Part shown: positions 26,882 to 35,951 of the stretch, in pieces
Position numbering within the stretch: position 1 is the stretch's first letter
Layout of the letters: each line of letters starts with the position of its first letter
Assembly (NCBI GenBank): GCA_965222065.1
Contig: OZ244933.1
Coordinates: forward strand, 1,984,001-2,048,000
Source: GM7GCV1 sp965222065
GTDB lineage: Bacteria > Pseudomonadota > Gammaproteobacteria > Pseudomonadales > GM7GCV1
Reading direction: 5' to 3'
DNA length: 64,000 nucleotides
Notes under the pieces: generated by a model
What the model was told of the DNA's origin: nothing
Seen by the model: the letters and a program-made list of their open reading frames with translations, nothing else
Databases searched by the model: none
Position numbers and translations under genes: made by a program

Positions 26882-28600
26882 TCAAAACAGGTCTTTCAAC
26901 ATTTCTTTACTCAGGATTTGTGGAAGAATCTCCGCTTGCTGACGGCCGGGTGGGAAATATAAGTACAGCGGAATTCCCACGCGTTGATATCGGTCAAGCA
27001 GCGCCGAAATTTCCGGGTTCTCCTGGGTCCAGTCGGCGACCAGGTAAACCACATCATTTTCAGCAAACAGGGTTTCAATTTCCTGGGTGTGCAGCACCCG
27101 TCTTTCATTAAATTTACAGGTAATACACCAGTCTGCCGTGACGTCAAGGAAGACGGGCTGATCCTTGCCGACCATGGAGTCAAGAACGGCAAGGGTAAAT
27201 TGCTCATCCCGGGAAGGGGGTCGCTCCTGGGTCGTAGAAAATACAAAAAGTGCCAATACAAGCGCATAGCCGGCGGATCTGATAATTTTTTTGGAGCCCT
27301 GCATGTTCGGTCTGGTAAAAATAATGATATTTGCCAGGATAACCAGGGAGATGACCGCCAGAAGCAGGCCTGCTGTGGTGATTTGTCCGGAGAGAACCCA
27401 TAGAAGCCAGATGGTGGTGATATACATGGGCCAGGCCAGGAAGCGTCGGAATCTAACCATCCAGTAGCCGGGCTTTGGCAACAGGCGGGCCAGGGAGGGA
27501 ATGCTGTAAAGCGCAACCAATGGAGCGGCCATACCTAGTCCCAGACCTGCAAAGACGAGCAGCGAGACAAAGGTTGGCTGGGTGATGGCATAACCCATGG
27601 CGGCGGCCATAAATGGCGCGGAGCAGGGACTGGCAACAACCATGGCCAAAACCCCGGTAAAAAACGATTGCAGTGATTTGCTGCCTCTCTGGGTCAAATC
27701 CTGGCCTGTGCCTGCAAGTCTCGCCCCGATTTCCAACTGGCCGGAAAAGCTAAGGCCGATCACCAGGAACAGGGCCGACAGCCCCAGAACGACCATGGGG
27801 GACTGCAGTTGAAATCCCCAGCCAACCTGGGCGCCTGCGCCGCGAATAGCGATAAGTAGTCCGGCAATTGACAATACGGTAGTCAGTATTCCTGCTGTGT
27901 AGGAAAGCGCCTCGCGAGCACGATCGGCGGGAGAGCTGGAAGCTGTAGAGATTTTTAGCGCCTTGATTGCCAGCACTGGAAACACGCACGGCATCAGGTT
28001 GAGAATCAAACCGCCCAGGAAAGCCCAAAAAAGAGCCAGCCACAGGCTGCTTACCGCTCCGGTTATTGCAGGTGCAGCAGTGTCTGGCGTGGAAGTGGTC
28101 ATCGTGGCAGGCGGTGTTTCCAGGTGGCTGGCCGTTTTGTTCAGGCTATCGACTTCGAACCAGAAGTCTGTTGGTGGATAACATAGGCCGGCATCGGCAC
28201 AACCCTGGGCTTCCACGCGAAGAAAACCTGACCCTGAGGTGGCTGGCAGCCGCATTTCAGTGCTCTCACGATAGACCGTCATGCGCTTGCCATAAAATTC
28301 ATCATCGATCACCGTGCCTTCCTCGAAGGAGGGGGTGCCGAAATCGATGTCGTCACTAAAGAAGAAGGTTCTGTCGCGGTATAAATAGTGCTCCGATGTG
28401 ATTTGCCAGAGAATAACCAGTGTATTGTCGTCAAAATAGGCAGTAGGACGATAAACCTCGCGAACAGGAAGAAACCCCTGGGATGAGCTTGAGCCCAGAT
28501 TGAAGCCGGGAGAGGAGAAATCCTGGGCGTGGCTCGAAAAAGAGAGGCCGGTAAGCAGGAATAGCCCCAGGAGAAAATGTCTGGTGATGAAACGTCTCAT
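26882..28600 (-). CDS. dsbD: Thiol:disulfide interchange protein DsbD
   Basis: Carries electrons from cytoplasmic thioredoxin through the membrane to periplasmic DsbC and cytochrome c maturation. The 572 residues contain a signal peptide, an N-terminal periplasmic domain with Cys pair (GCADAGLCYPPTD), a membrane domain with LNLMPCVFPVL and ASPCSAPFMAAAMGY, and a C-terminal thioredoxin-fold with DWCITCKFNE. The frame opens farther upstream, but MRRFITRHFLLGLFLLTG at 28600 gives a proper signal peptide. It diverges from the PCuAC gene, fitting a copper/cytochrome biogenesis theme. Confidence 0.92.
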   Translation of the reverse strand: MRRFITRHFLLGLFLLTGLSFSSHAQDFSSPGFNLGSSSSQGFLPVREVYRPTAYFDDNTLVILWQITSEHYLYRDRTFFFSDDIDFGTPSFEEGTVIDDEFYGKRMTVYRESTEMRLPATSGSGFLRVEAQGCADAGLCYPPTDFWFEVDSLNKTASHLETPPATMTTSTPDTAAPAITGAVSSLWLALFWAFLGGLILNLMPCVFPVLAIKALKISTASSSPADRAREALSYTAGILTTVLSIAGLLIAIRGAGAQVGWGFQLQSPMVVLGLSALFLVIGLSFSGQLEIGARLAGTGQDLTQRGSKSLQSFFTGVLAMVVASPCSAPFMAAAMGYAITQPTFVSLLVFAGLGLGMAAPLVALYSIPSLARLLPKPGYWMVRFRRFLAWPMYITTIWLLWVLSGQITTAGLLLAVISLVILANIIIFTRPNMQGSKKIIRSAGYALVLALFVFSTTQERPPSRDEQFTLAVLDSMVGKDQPVFLDVTADWCITCKFNERRVLHTQEIETLFAENDVVYLVADWTQENPEISALLDRYQRVGIPLYLYFPPGRQQAEILPQILSKEMLKDLF

Positions 28601-28714
28601 GATGTTCAGGCTGGAAAGTGGCCGGTGCATTATAGGAGAAACATAAAAGTCAGACCCGTTTAATCTCTGTAAGATTCGTACGCGTATACTCATGACAATT
28701 TATAATGGTTGAGG

Positions 28715-29185
28715 ATGTCAAAAAATAGCCTGCTTATGAATATTAAATTTTTCCTGTTTTCAGCAATTCTGTTGGGTTCTTCGGCGCTTCAGGCGCAGGC
28801 AGAGATAGATAATTTACGAGTCATTGCACCTATACCTGGCCAGAGTATTTCGGCGGCTTACCTGGTTATTAACAATACCACCCGGGAATCGCTGGAATTG
28901 GTATCCGTAGAAACGCAAAGTGCGGACCGGGTTGAAATTCATACGCATCGCATGGAAAACGGGATGATGCGTATGGAACAACTGCAGTCCCTTCCCATTG
29001 ACGCAGGTGAGCAGGCGGTCTTTGAGCGTGGCGGACTTCATCTCATGGTGTTTTCACCGGATGCACAAGCAATACAAGCCGGTAACATAGAGGTGGTGTT
29101 TCATTTTTCTGACGGTACTTCCGTGACTGCAGAAGCCAGGGTAGAGCAGTTGATGCCAATGAATCACCAGAACCACCAACATTAA
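28715..29185 (+). CDS. Periplasmic copper chaperone PCu(A)C
   Basis: A ~156-aa exported protein with a signal peptide. The copper site of the family, H and M ligands spread as HxM...M...HxM, is visible in EIHTHRMENGMMRMEQLQ and GGLHLMVF. It ends in a Met/His-rich tail (MNHQNHQH) that could also bind copper. The family delivers Cu(I) to cytochrome oxidase assembly. The ATG at 28715 is chosen; 28736 (MNIKFF) is an alternative. The divergent dsbD is functionally consistent. Confidence 0.88.
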   Translation: MSKNSLLMNIKFFLFSAILLGSSALQAQAEIDNLRVIAPIPGQSISAAYLVINNTTRESLELVSVETQSADRVEIHTHRMENGMMRMEQLQSLPIDAGEQAVFERGGLHLMVFSPDAQAIQAGNIEVVFHFSDGTSVTAEARVEQLMPMNHQNHQH

Positions 29186-29200
29186 ACACTGGAGGAATGG

Positions 29201-30253
29201 ATGAGCCTCTCTATAGATTGGAGTCGAATTAAGCCAGGCAGTATCAAATCAGATGCTTCGGAACCGGGCGTTCCAAAAGGCCGTGTCGGGAAACTGGTAC
29301 TCTGGGTTCTGGCTGTCCTGGTTCTGGTTTTGACCGGGATGGGAATCTGGTGGAGTCAGGAGCCCGATTACCAGGATGCCCGACTGCAAGTGATTGAATT
29401 ATCCGAAGGGCAGGATGCGCGAGTAGGCAGTATGACCACCGCCTCAGTCATTGTGGTGGTCGAGACGATGCTGGAGAAGCCCGGTGGCTTACTGAGTAAC
29501 GATATCACTCCACCGGGGATTTTTCTTGACAATATGCCCCACTGGGAACAGGGCGTCATCGTGCAGGTTCGGGATCTGACCAAGGCCTTGCGTGATGGCT
29601 TTAGTCGTTCGCAGAGTCAGTCACAGGAAGACACAGCTCTGGCTGAGGCAGAGCCTAACTTTAATTTTGGTCTGGAGAGCTGGATTTTCCCCTCATCCGA
29701 GAGTGAATACCGCTCCGGCATCGAACACATGCGCGACTATCTCTCCAGGTTGCAGGACAGTGATCAATATAATGCGCAGTTTTATGCTCGTGCCGATAAT
29801 CTGGAGCGCTGGTTAATCACGGTGGAAAATCGTCTGGGGAGTCTTTCGCAAAGACTGAGCGCCAGTGTAGGGCAAAGACGGTTGAATACGGATTTGGCAG
29901 GTGATGCCCAGGCTACCCAGTCCACACCTGCACCCGATGAGGTTCTGGTAAAAACGCCCCGGCTGGAAGTGGATGACGTATTTTATGAAGCGCGTGGATC
30001 CACCTGGGCCATGATTCAATTTTTGCGCGCCGTCGAAACGGATTTCGCTCCTGTTCTCCAGAATAAAAATGCGGAAGTCAGCCTGCAGCAGATTATTCGT
30101 GAACTGGAGGCGACCCAGGCGTCCACATTTCCTGTGGTGCTGAATGGTGGAGGCTTTGGGTTATTTGCCAACCATTCCCTGGTAATGGCCTCTTATATTT
30201 CCAGAGCACACGCCGCAATTATTGATTTGCGTGAGCTGCTAAATACTGGCTAG
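29201..30253 (+). CDS. DUF2333 family membrane-anchored protein
   Basis: A 350-aa protein with one N-terminal membrane helix (LVLWVLAVLVLVLTGMGIWW) and a large periplasmic part with DUF2333 pattern PPGIFLDNMPHWEQGVIVQVRDLTKALRD (first 29 residues span about 105-133). A GGAGG Shine-Dalgarno sits just before the ATG, and it starts 15 nt after the copper chaperone. Function unknown. It ends overlapping the stop of the convergent kinase gene by four bases. Confidence 0.85.
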   Translation: MSLSIDWSRIKPGSIKSDASEPGVPKGRVGKLVLWVLAVLVLVLTGMGIWWSQEPDYQDARLQVIELSEGQDARVGSMTTASVIVVVETMLEKPGGLLSNDITPPGIFLDNMPHWEQGVIVQVRDLTKALRDGFSRSQSQSQEDTALAEAEPNFNFGLESWIFPSSESEYRSGIEHMRDYLSRLQDSDQYNAQFYARADNLERWLITVENRLGSLSQRLSASVGQRRLNTDLAGDAQATQSTPAPDEVLVKTPRLEVDDVFYEARGSTWAMIQFLRAVETDFAPVLQNKNAEVSLQQIIRELEATQASTFPVVLNGGGFGLFANHSLVMASYISRAHAAIIDLRELLNTG

Positions 30254-31239
30254 AAGTCACGTTTGAGCGCTTGGTAAGCCTCGGGCGCTAGTCGGGGTCC
30301 CATTTTGCCTACCACCATTGAAGCGCCCTTGCATGCCAGCATGCCTGCGTCATGAAAGGATTTGCCTTGGCAAATGGCTGCCAGAAACGTTCCGGCAAAC
30401 ATATCTCCGGCACCATTGGTGTCGATGGCTTTTACCGCAGGCGATTTAACTTCCGTGTATTCGTGCCCGTCGAACAGTAGTGCCCCCTGGGCCCCCCGGG
30501 TAATGGCAAAGCTGTGGGCGTCCTGCTGAATGGCTTCAGCCGCTTCAGGCAATGAATCGCATTGCGTCCACTTAAGTGCTTCGGTCTCATTGCAGAAAAC
30601 AAGGTCTATCTTTCCACCCAGCATTTCCCGCAGTTGGGTGCCAAAAAACTCCACAATACCGGGATCAGACAAGCTAAGGCTGACTTTTGTGTCAGTTTTT
30701 TGCGCTCTTTCGCGCATGGCAATCGCGGCGGCCTTGCCGGTCTCCGATGTCGCCAAATAGCCTTCGATATAGATATAGCTTGCGTCGGGAAAGACTTCGT
30801 CATGCAGATTTTCCGGCCCCAGCTGTTCACTGATACCCAGTGCCGTATTCATGGTCCGTTCTGCATCAGGCGTCACCATTACCAGGCATTTCCCTGTCGT
30901 GCCTTCCAGCAGCTGAGCATTGGTGTTGTGTTGTACACCAGCTTTCTGTAAGTCATTTAGAAACAGTTGGCCATCTTCGTCATTGGCTACCCTGCAGGTC
31001 ATGTGCGCGCTACAGCCCAGCTGGCTGGCCGCGATGATTGAATTTGCGGCCGATCCCCCGCAAGCACGATGAGCGCTGTCGATGTGCTCGCGCAGGTAGC
31101 GAAGATAATGCGCCTGCTGTTCTTCATTACAGAGCGTCATTAATCCTTTCTGCATGTTCAGGTGTTTCAGGTCTTCATCGCTAACACGCAGTTCGGTGTC
31201 TACCAGGGCTGCGCCAATACCCAGAATCTGATACGTCAT
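30250..31239 (-). CDS. PfkB-family adenosine kinase-like protein
   Basis: A ribokinase-fold sugar kinase of 329 aa. The two PfkB signatures are present: GGSAANSIIAASQLG near residue 62 and DTNGAGDMFAGTFLA near residue 283, whose aspartate is the catalytic base. The closest named group is adenosine kinase. It ends 10 nt... rather, its start lies 10 nt past the hemL stop, so hemL and this gene probably form one minus-strand unit. The nucleoside substrate is inferred from family resemblance. Confidence 0.85.
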   Translation of the reverse strand: MTYQILGIGAALVDTELRVSDEDLKHLNMQKGLMTLCNEEQQAHYLRYLREHIDSAHRACGGSAANSIIAASQLGCSAHMTCRVANDEDGQLFLNDLQKAGVQHNTNAQLLEGTTGKCLVMVTPDAERTMNTALGISEQLGPENLHDEVFPDASYIYIEGYLATSETGKAAAIAMRERAQKTDTKVSLSLSDPGIVEFFGTQLREMLGGKIDLVFCNETEALKWTQCDSLPEAAEAIQQDAHSFAITRGAQGALLFDGHEYTEVKSPAVKAIDTNGAGDMFAGTFLAAICQGKSFHDAGMLACKGASMVVGKMGPRLAPEAYQALKRDF

Positions 31240-31249
31240 TCGTCCTTTC

Positions 31250-32530
31250 TCAGAGTGTTTTCAGGATGTCATCTGCTTTTTGCAGCGTAAAATCTAGGTC
31301 TTCCTGCGTATGTGCAGCGGACATGAACGCTGCTTCAAATGAGGCGGGTGCCAGATATACACCTGCTTCAATCATCCGGTGGAAGAAGCTGTTGAATTGC
31401 GGGGCGTTGCAGGCCATCACTTGCTGATAGTTGGTGACACGCGATTCTTCGGAAAAGAAGAATCCGAACATGCTTCCGGCCTGGTTTGTCGTCAGGGGGA
31501 TGCCGTGTCTGCTGGCGGATTCCGCCAGTCCGGACATAAGATACGCTGCCTTTTTCTCCAGGGAATCATAAAAGCCGTCTTCCTGGATAAGTTTCAATGT
31601 GGTTAAACCGGCCACCATGGCGACCGGATTTCCCGAGAGCGTACCCGCCTGGTATACCGGCCCCAGGGGGGAAATCTGTTCCATTATTTCGCGCTTGCCA
31701 CCGAACGCTCCGACCGGCATGCCGCCACCGACGACCTTGCCGAGACAGGTAAGATCCGGCTCGATATTGTAGTGTTGCTGGGCGCCTCCCAGGCTGACCC
31801 GGAAACCGGTCATTACTTCGTCAAAGATAAGCAGGGCACCGGATTTGGTGCATTCCTCCCGCAAGGTTTCCAGAAATCCGGGTTCTGGCGGAATGCAGTT
31901 CATATTGCCGGCAACAGGTTCAATAATAACGCAGGCGATCTGGTCTCCCTGTCTGGCAAAAACTTCCCTGACGGAATTGGGGTCGTTATAGGTCAGGGTA
32001 AGCGTATCTTCAGCGACCGCCGCCGAAACACCTGGCGAGCTGGGGACACCAAAGGTAAGGGCTCCGGAGCCAGCCTTGACCAGAAGGGAGTCGGAATGTC
32101 CGTGGTAGCAGCCCTCAAATTTAACGATTTTGTCCCGGCCTGTATAACCCCGGGCCAGCCGCAGAGCGCTCATGGTGGCCTCTGTGCCGGAATTGACCAT
32201 CCGCACGAGTTCAATACCTGGAACCAGCTTGCATATTTCCTCGGCGACTTCGGATTCGATCGCTGTGGGGGCACCAAAACTCAGCCCGGATTTAATGGTT
32301 GTTTCAACGGCGGAGATCACCTCAGGGTGGGCGTGGCCCAGAATCATGGGGCCCCATGAGAGTACATAGTCCACATACTTTTTGCCTTCCACATCAAAGA
32401 GGTAAGCCCCTCTGGCGTGATCAAAAAATATGGGCGTCCCACCGACTGCGCGAAAGGCGCGCACGGGCGAGTTCACTCCTCCGGGGATGCTTTTTTGGGC
32501 TCGTTCAAATAATTGTTCGGAGATGCTCAT
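31250..32530 (-). CDS. hemL: Glutamate-1-semialdehyde 2,1-aminomutase
   Basis: A PLP enzyme of 426 aa that makes 5-aminolevulinate for tetrapyrroles. The N-terminus PGGVNSPVRAFRAVGGTP and VNSGTEATMSALRLARGYTGR are family signatures, and the PLP lysine is in CLGKVVGGGMPVGAFGG. Its length is standard for bacterial GSAM. It lies next to hemJ, another haem-synthesis gene, in the same direction (45-nt gap). Confidence 0.96.
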   Translation of the reverse strand: MSISEQLFERAQKSIPGGVNSPVRAFRAVGGTPIFFDHARGAYLFDVEGKKYVDYVLSWGPMILGHAHPEVISAVETTIKSGLSFGAPTAIESEVAEEICKLVPGIELVRMVNSGTEATMSALRLARGYTGRDKIVKFEGCYHGHSDSLLVKAGSGALTFGVPSSPGVSAAVAEDTLTLTYNDPNSVREVFARQGDQIACVIIEPVAGNMNCIPPEPGFLETLREECTKSGALLIFDEVMTGFRVSLGGAQQHYNIEPDLTCLGKVVGGGMPVGAFGGKREIMEQISPLGPVYQAGTLSGNPVAMVAGLTTLKLIQEDGFYDSLEKKAAYLMSGLAESASRHGIPLTTNQAGSMFGFFFSEESRVTNYQQVMACNAPQFNSFFHRMIEAGVYLAPASFEAAFMSAAHTQEDLDFTLQKADDILKTL

Positions 32531-32575
32531 AAAACCTTGTGATTAGTACTTGGAAGTTGCGGATTGGTAATTCAC

Positions 32576-33001
32576 CTAGAAGGGTTTAACCACAACCAGG
32601 ATAACGATAGCAATCAGTGCAATGACGGGGGCTTCGTTAAACCAGCGAAAATAAATATGTGGCTTGTCGTTGCGATCTTCGGCAAAAGCGATCATGTGTC
32701 GCTTGCAAAGCAGGTGATATATCACCAGTAAAACCACCAGAGCCAGCTTGGCGTGCATCCAGCCCATGCCCAGATATGCCGGATTCAGGGCGATCATGCC
32801 AATGCCCAGGGCGATGCTGGCCATCATGGAAGGATTGGCAATGCCACGATAGAGCTTGCGCTCCATTGTTTTAAAGCGCTCATTACTGATCGCGTCTTCC
32901 GACATGGCGTGGTAGACAAATAATCTGGGCAGGTAAAAAAGCGCTGCAAACCAGCATACAACGGCAATAATGTGGAAAGCTTTAAGCCAAAGTAACGTCA
33001 T
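32576..33001 (-). CDS. hemJ: Protoporphyrinogen oxidase HemJ
   Basis: A 141-aa inner-membrane protein with four helices and the HemJ/CopD-like pattern LWLKAFHIIAVVCWFAALFYLPRLFVYH, containing the conserved histidine (His10) needed for function in the family. It oxidises protoporphyrinogen IX to protoporphyrin IX. The start is ATG at 33001. With hemL downstream it makes a small haem-synthesis unit, divergent from argC. Confidence 0.92.
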   Translation of the reverse strand: MTLLWLKAFHIIAVVCWFAALFYLPRLFVYHAMSEDAISNERFKTMERKLYRGIANPSMMASIALGIGMIALNPAYLGMGWMHAKLALVVLLVIYHLLCKRHMIAFAEDRNDKPHIYFRWFNEAPVIALIAIVILVVVKPF

Positions 33002-33150
33002 GAAGATGGGTTCTTGTTGGGACTGTTTTTTTTCGTGATACCTTCTACAAGCAAGGCATTCTATCAGGTTGTTGTTTTGTTATTTGGCCCAGCGACATTA
33101 TGATGGCGGCTTTAACTAGTATTTGATGTAAACAGGTTCGGAAAAGCAAA

Positions 33151-34188
33151 GTGATCAGGATCGCGATTATCGGAGGCACCGGATATACAGGTGTCGAACT
33201 TCTAAGACTTTTGGCGCAGCATCCCCAGGCGGAGGTTCGTGCAATCAGTTCGCGCGCGGAAGCGGGAAGGCCTGTGGCTGACCTCTTCCCAAACCTGAGA
33301 GGGCATTACGATCTATGCTTTTGTGATCCCGCCGATGTCGACTATTCGGAGATTGATCTGGTGTTTTTTGCCACCCCGCATGGTGTGGCGCAGGCGGGAA
33401 TGGCAGAAGTCCTTTCATCAGGGACCCGGGTGGTCGATTTATCTGCCGATTTCAGGATAAGAGACCAGAAAACCTGGGAAACCTGGTATGGGCAGGATCA
33501 CCAGTGTCCGGAACTTATTTCCGAGGCGGTCTATGGTTTGCCCGAGGTGAATCGGGAAAAAATTGCCCACGCTCGACTGGTGGCCTGTCCGGGGTGTTAT
33601 CCGACGGGAATTCAGTTAGGCCTGAAGCCATTACTTGAGATCCCGGGGCTGATTAATCTGGAGACCATTGTATCGAGCAGTGCTTCCGGAGCCACCGGGG
33701 CAGGTAAGCAGGCGAAAGTGGATTTTCTTTTAACGGAGATAGGCGATAGTTTTAAGCCCTATGCTGTGGATGGTCACAGGCATCTCCCCGAACTGGAGCA
33801 AGGGCTATCGGATATTTGCAATGCACCGGTTCAACTGACGTTTGTCCCACATTTACTGCCTATTAACAGGGGAATACTCTCGACCATATACGTCGATTTG
33901 CTGGACGGGGGTGAAGGCGACTATCAGGCGCTGTTTGAGGAAGCCTATCAGCGAGAGCCCTTTGTTGACGTGTTGCCTGCCGGGCAGCAACCCACGCTAA
34001 AAAGTGTCAAAGGGAGTAATATGTGCCGTATTGCGGTTGCACGCCCCCAGGGCAGGAAAAAGCTGGTTATTACCGTGGCCGAGGATAATTTGACCAAGGG
34101 TGCCTCCGGGCAGGCCATACAGAATATGAATATTATGTTTGGCATCAATGAAACAGAGGGCCTTGCTTCGGTCGCATTGATGCCCTGA
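33151..34188 (+). CDS. argC: N-acetyl-gamma-glutamyl-phosphate reductase
   Basis: NADPH-dependent reductase in arginine synthesis. The Rossmann motif GGTGYTGVELLRLL and the catalytic Cys149 in VACPGCYPTG are present; length is 345 aa. It begins with GTG at 33151, with a weak AGG-like stretch before it. It heads a plus-strand run argC-DUF6776-bactofilin-erpA. Confidence 0.95.
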   Translation: MIRIAIIGGTGYTGVELLRLLAQHPQAEVRAISSRAEAGRPVADLFPNLRGHYDLCFCDPADVDYSEIDLVFFATPHGVAQAGMAEVLSSGTRVVDLSADFRIRDQKTWETWYGQDHQCPELISEAVYGLPEVNREKIAHARLVACPGCYPTGIQLGLKPLLEIPGLINLETIVSSSASGATGAGKQAKVDFLLTEIGDSFKPYAVDGHRHLPELEQGLSDICNAPVQLTFVPHLLPINRGILSTIYVDLLDGGEGDYQALFEEAYQREPFVDVLPAGQQPTLKSVKGSNMCRIAVARPQGRKKLVITVAEDNLTKGASGQAIQNMNIMFGINETEGLASVALMP

Positions 34189-34237
34189 CTTTTGGCGCCA
34201 GAGAGCGAGCGCCAATAGCAATAAAAAAGGTAAGCGG

Positions 34238-34969
34238 ATGGCTGTTCCCAAGAATGACATTCATTTTGAAAAGGCCTATGTGGTCAGGGTCAGCCGTACG
34301 CAGCGTATTCTGAAAGTCGTTGGGGTCCTTTTTTTACTCTTCGTCCTGCCCGCAGCCAGTTTTCTGGCGACAAGCTATTATCTCGGGCAGGAGACACGCC
34401 AGCTTTCGGCACAGGTTGACCAGCAGAATTTACTGATGGCTGAACTGCGTAACCAAATCGGCGAGCTTGAGCAAAAGGCGGCAAATGCCGAAATGGCTTC
34501 TGAAATTGATCGCAATTCCATGGAGCAGCTTCGCCAGGAAATTGTACAGGCGCAAGAACGCAACCAGTCGCTTAACCAGCAGATCAGTTTCTACCAGTCC
34601 CTGATGGATCCCAACCCCCAGCAACGTGGAGTTTATCTGGAGACACTGGATATCAAGCCGGCAAACGCTGAGGGTGAATATCAGTACAACATCATTGTCG
34701 CGCAGCGATCTTCCAATCATCAGCGGGTGTCAGGATATCTTAACCTGCAAGTCATTGGTGGCGGTGAAGGTGAATTGGGTCAAACTATTTCACTCGCTGA
34801 GTTGACAGAAGATCAGGACAGGCTACCTTTGGGTTTCAAATTTTTTCAACAACTGGATGGTAGTATTCGATTGCCAGAAGGGTTTGTTCCGTCAAGGGTT
34901 CGTGTAGTCGTGCAAATAAACGGGGATAGTGCTCCCAGGGTCGATGAGACCTATGAGTGGAATTCCTAA
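34238..34969 (+). CDS. DUF6776-like membrane-anchored coiled-coil protein
   Basis: A 243-aa protein: one N-terminal membrane helix (ILKVVGVLFLLFVLPAASFL), then a long coiled coil (residues ~50-125, glutamine- and glutamate-rich), then a small beta-rich periplasmic domain ending in YEWNS. It starts 49 nt after argC and ends 26 nt before the bactofilin gene. The order argC-this-bactofilin-erpA is shared by pseudomonads. The function is not known; a bridge between the bactofilin scaffold and the envelope is only a guess from position. Confidence 0.7.
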   Translation: MAVPKNDIHFEKAYVVRVSRTQRILKVVGVLFLLFVLPAASFLATSYYLGQETRQLSAQVDQQNLLMAELRNQIGELEQKAANAEMASEIDRNSMEQLRQEIVQAQERNQSLNQQISFYQSLMDPNPQQRGVYLETLDIKPANAEGEYQYNIIVAQRSSNHQRVSGYLNLQVIGGGEGELGQTISLAELTEDQDRLPLGFKFFQQLDGSIRLPEGFVPSRVRVVVQINGDSAPRVDETYEWNS

Positions 34970-34995
34970 ATTCCAGCCGATTGAGGTAAACACAT

Positions 34996-35454
34996 ATGTT
35001 TGGGTCAAAAAAATCTACAAGTAACAGTACGCGCGGAGTGGAAACACTCATTGCACGGAACACGGCGGTTGAGGGTACGGTAAAGTTTACCGGTGCCCTA
35101 ACCATCGAAGGTAAGGTAACCGGCGATATTATTGCCGAAAGTGAGAAGGATTCTGTCGTCCGGATTACGTCAGATGGTCGTGTTACCGGCGAAGTCCGTT
35201 CACCTGATGTGATTATCAATGGGCATGTAAAAGGTGATGTGTTTGCCAGCGGACAGCTTGTTCTGGCATCAGATGCCGTGGTTGATGGCAACGTGCACTA
35301 CAATCTGATCGAAATGGAAAAAGGTGCGCAGATTAATGGCAATATGGTGCATTCGACGCCAGGGCAGGGAGACCATGCGGAGGCCAAATTTCGCGAGGCC
35401 AAGCGCATAAAACCTGAAGAGTCCCCAAATCAGCAGGAACTGGCGGCCAGCTAA
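34996..35454 (+). CDS. Bactofilin (polymer-forming cytoskeletal protein, DUF583)
   Basis: A 152-aa protein with the beta-helix bactofilin core: repeated hydrophobic turns such as VEGTVKFTGALTIEGKVTGDIIA and VTGEVRSPDVIINGHVKGDVFA. Bactofilins self-assemble into filaments near the membrane and help shape the cell wall. The charged tails at both ends match the family. It lies 26 nt after the DUF6776-like gene. Confidence 0.9.
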   Translation: MFGSKKSTSNSTRGVETLIARNTAVEGTVKFTGALTIEGKVTGDIIAESEKDSVVRITSDGRVTGEVRSPDVIINGHVKGDVFASGQLVLASDAVVDGNVHYNLIEMEKGAQINGNMVHSTPGQGDHAEAKFREAKRIKPEESPNQQELAAS

Positions 35455-35516
35455 TACTTGACCAAAATACTCGGATAATGGGAAAATTGGGCACTACCCA
35501 ATAAACTCATGTATTT

Positions 35517-35876
35517 ATGTCTGAATCCGAGGTTTTTACTCCCAACACTGCGCTCCTCAATGTGACGGATAGCGCTGTGCGCAAGGTCAAGGCGCTTATT
35601 GAAGATGAAGCCAACCCTGATCTCAAGCTGCGTGTATTTGTCACTGGCGGCGGGTGTTCCGGCTTTCAGTACGGCTTCACTTTTGATGAGGCTGTTGGCG
35701 ATGAAGACACGGCCATTGAAAAAGATGGTATCTCGGTTCTGGTGGACCCACTGAGTTTTCAGTACCTGATAGGGGCTTCTGTTGATTATCAGGAGGGGCT
35801 GGAAGGTGCCCGTTTTGTGGTCAGCAACCCAAATGCTTCTACCACCTGTGGCTGCGGAGCATCATTTGCTATTTAG
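35517..35876 (+). CDS. erpA: Iron-sulfur cluster insertion protein ErpA
   Basis: A-type Fe-S carrier of 119 aa. The three conserved cysteines are Cys47 (GGGCSGFQYGF), Cys111 and Cys113 (TTCGCGASF). The pattern VFVTGGGCSGFQYGFTFDE is typical of ErpA more than IscA. It delivers clusters to apo-enzymes, needed here for at least the Fe-S dehydratase and GlcF at 48-55 kb. It is convergent with anmK. Confidence 0.95.
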   Translation: MSESEVFTPNTALLNVTDSAVRKVKALIEDEANPDLKLRVFVTGGGCSGFQYGFTFDEAVGDEDTAIEKDGISVLVDPLSFQYLIGASVDYQEGLEGARFVVSNPNASTTCGCGASFAI

Positions 35877-35951
35877 CAGGGCCGGTTATTTCGGTATGGC
35901 CCCACAGTGCTATCTGAAGGAAAAGGATCGTATTTATTCTTTACGGACGTT

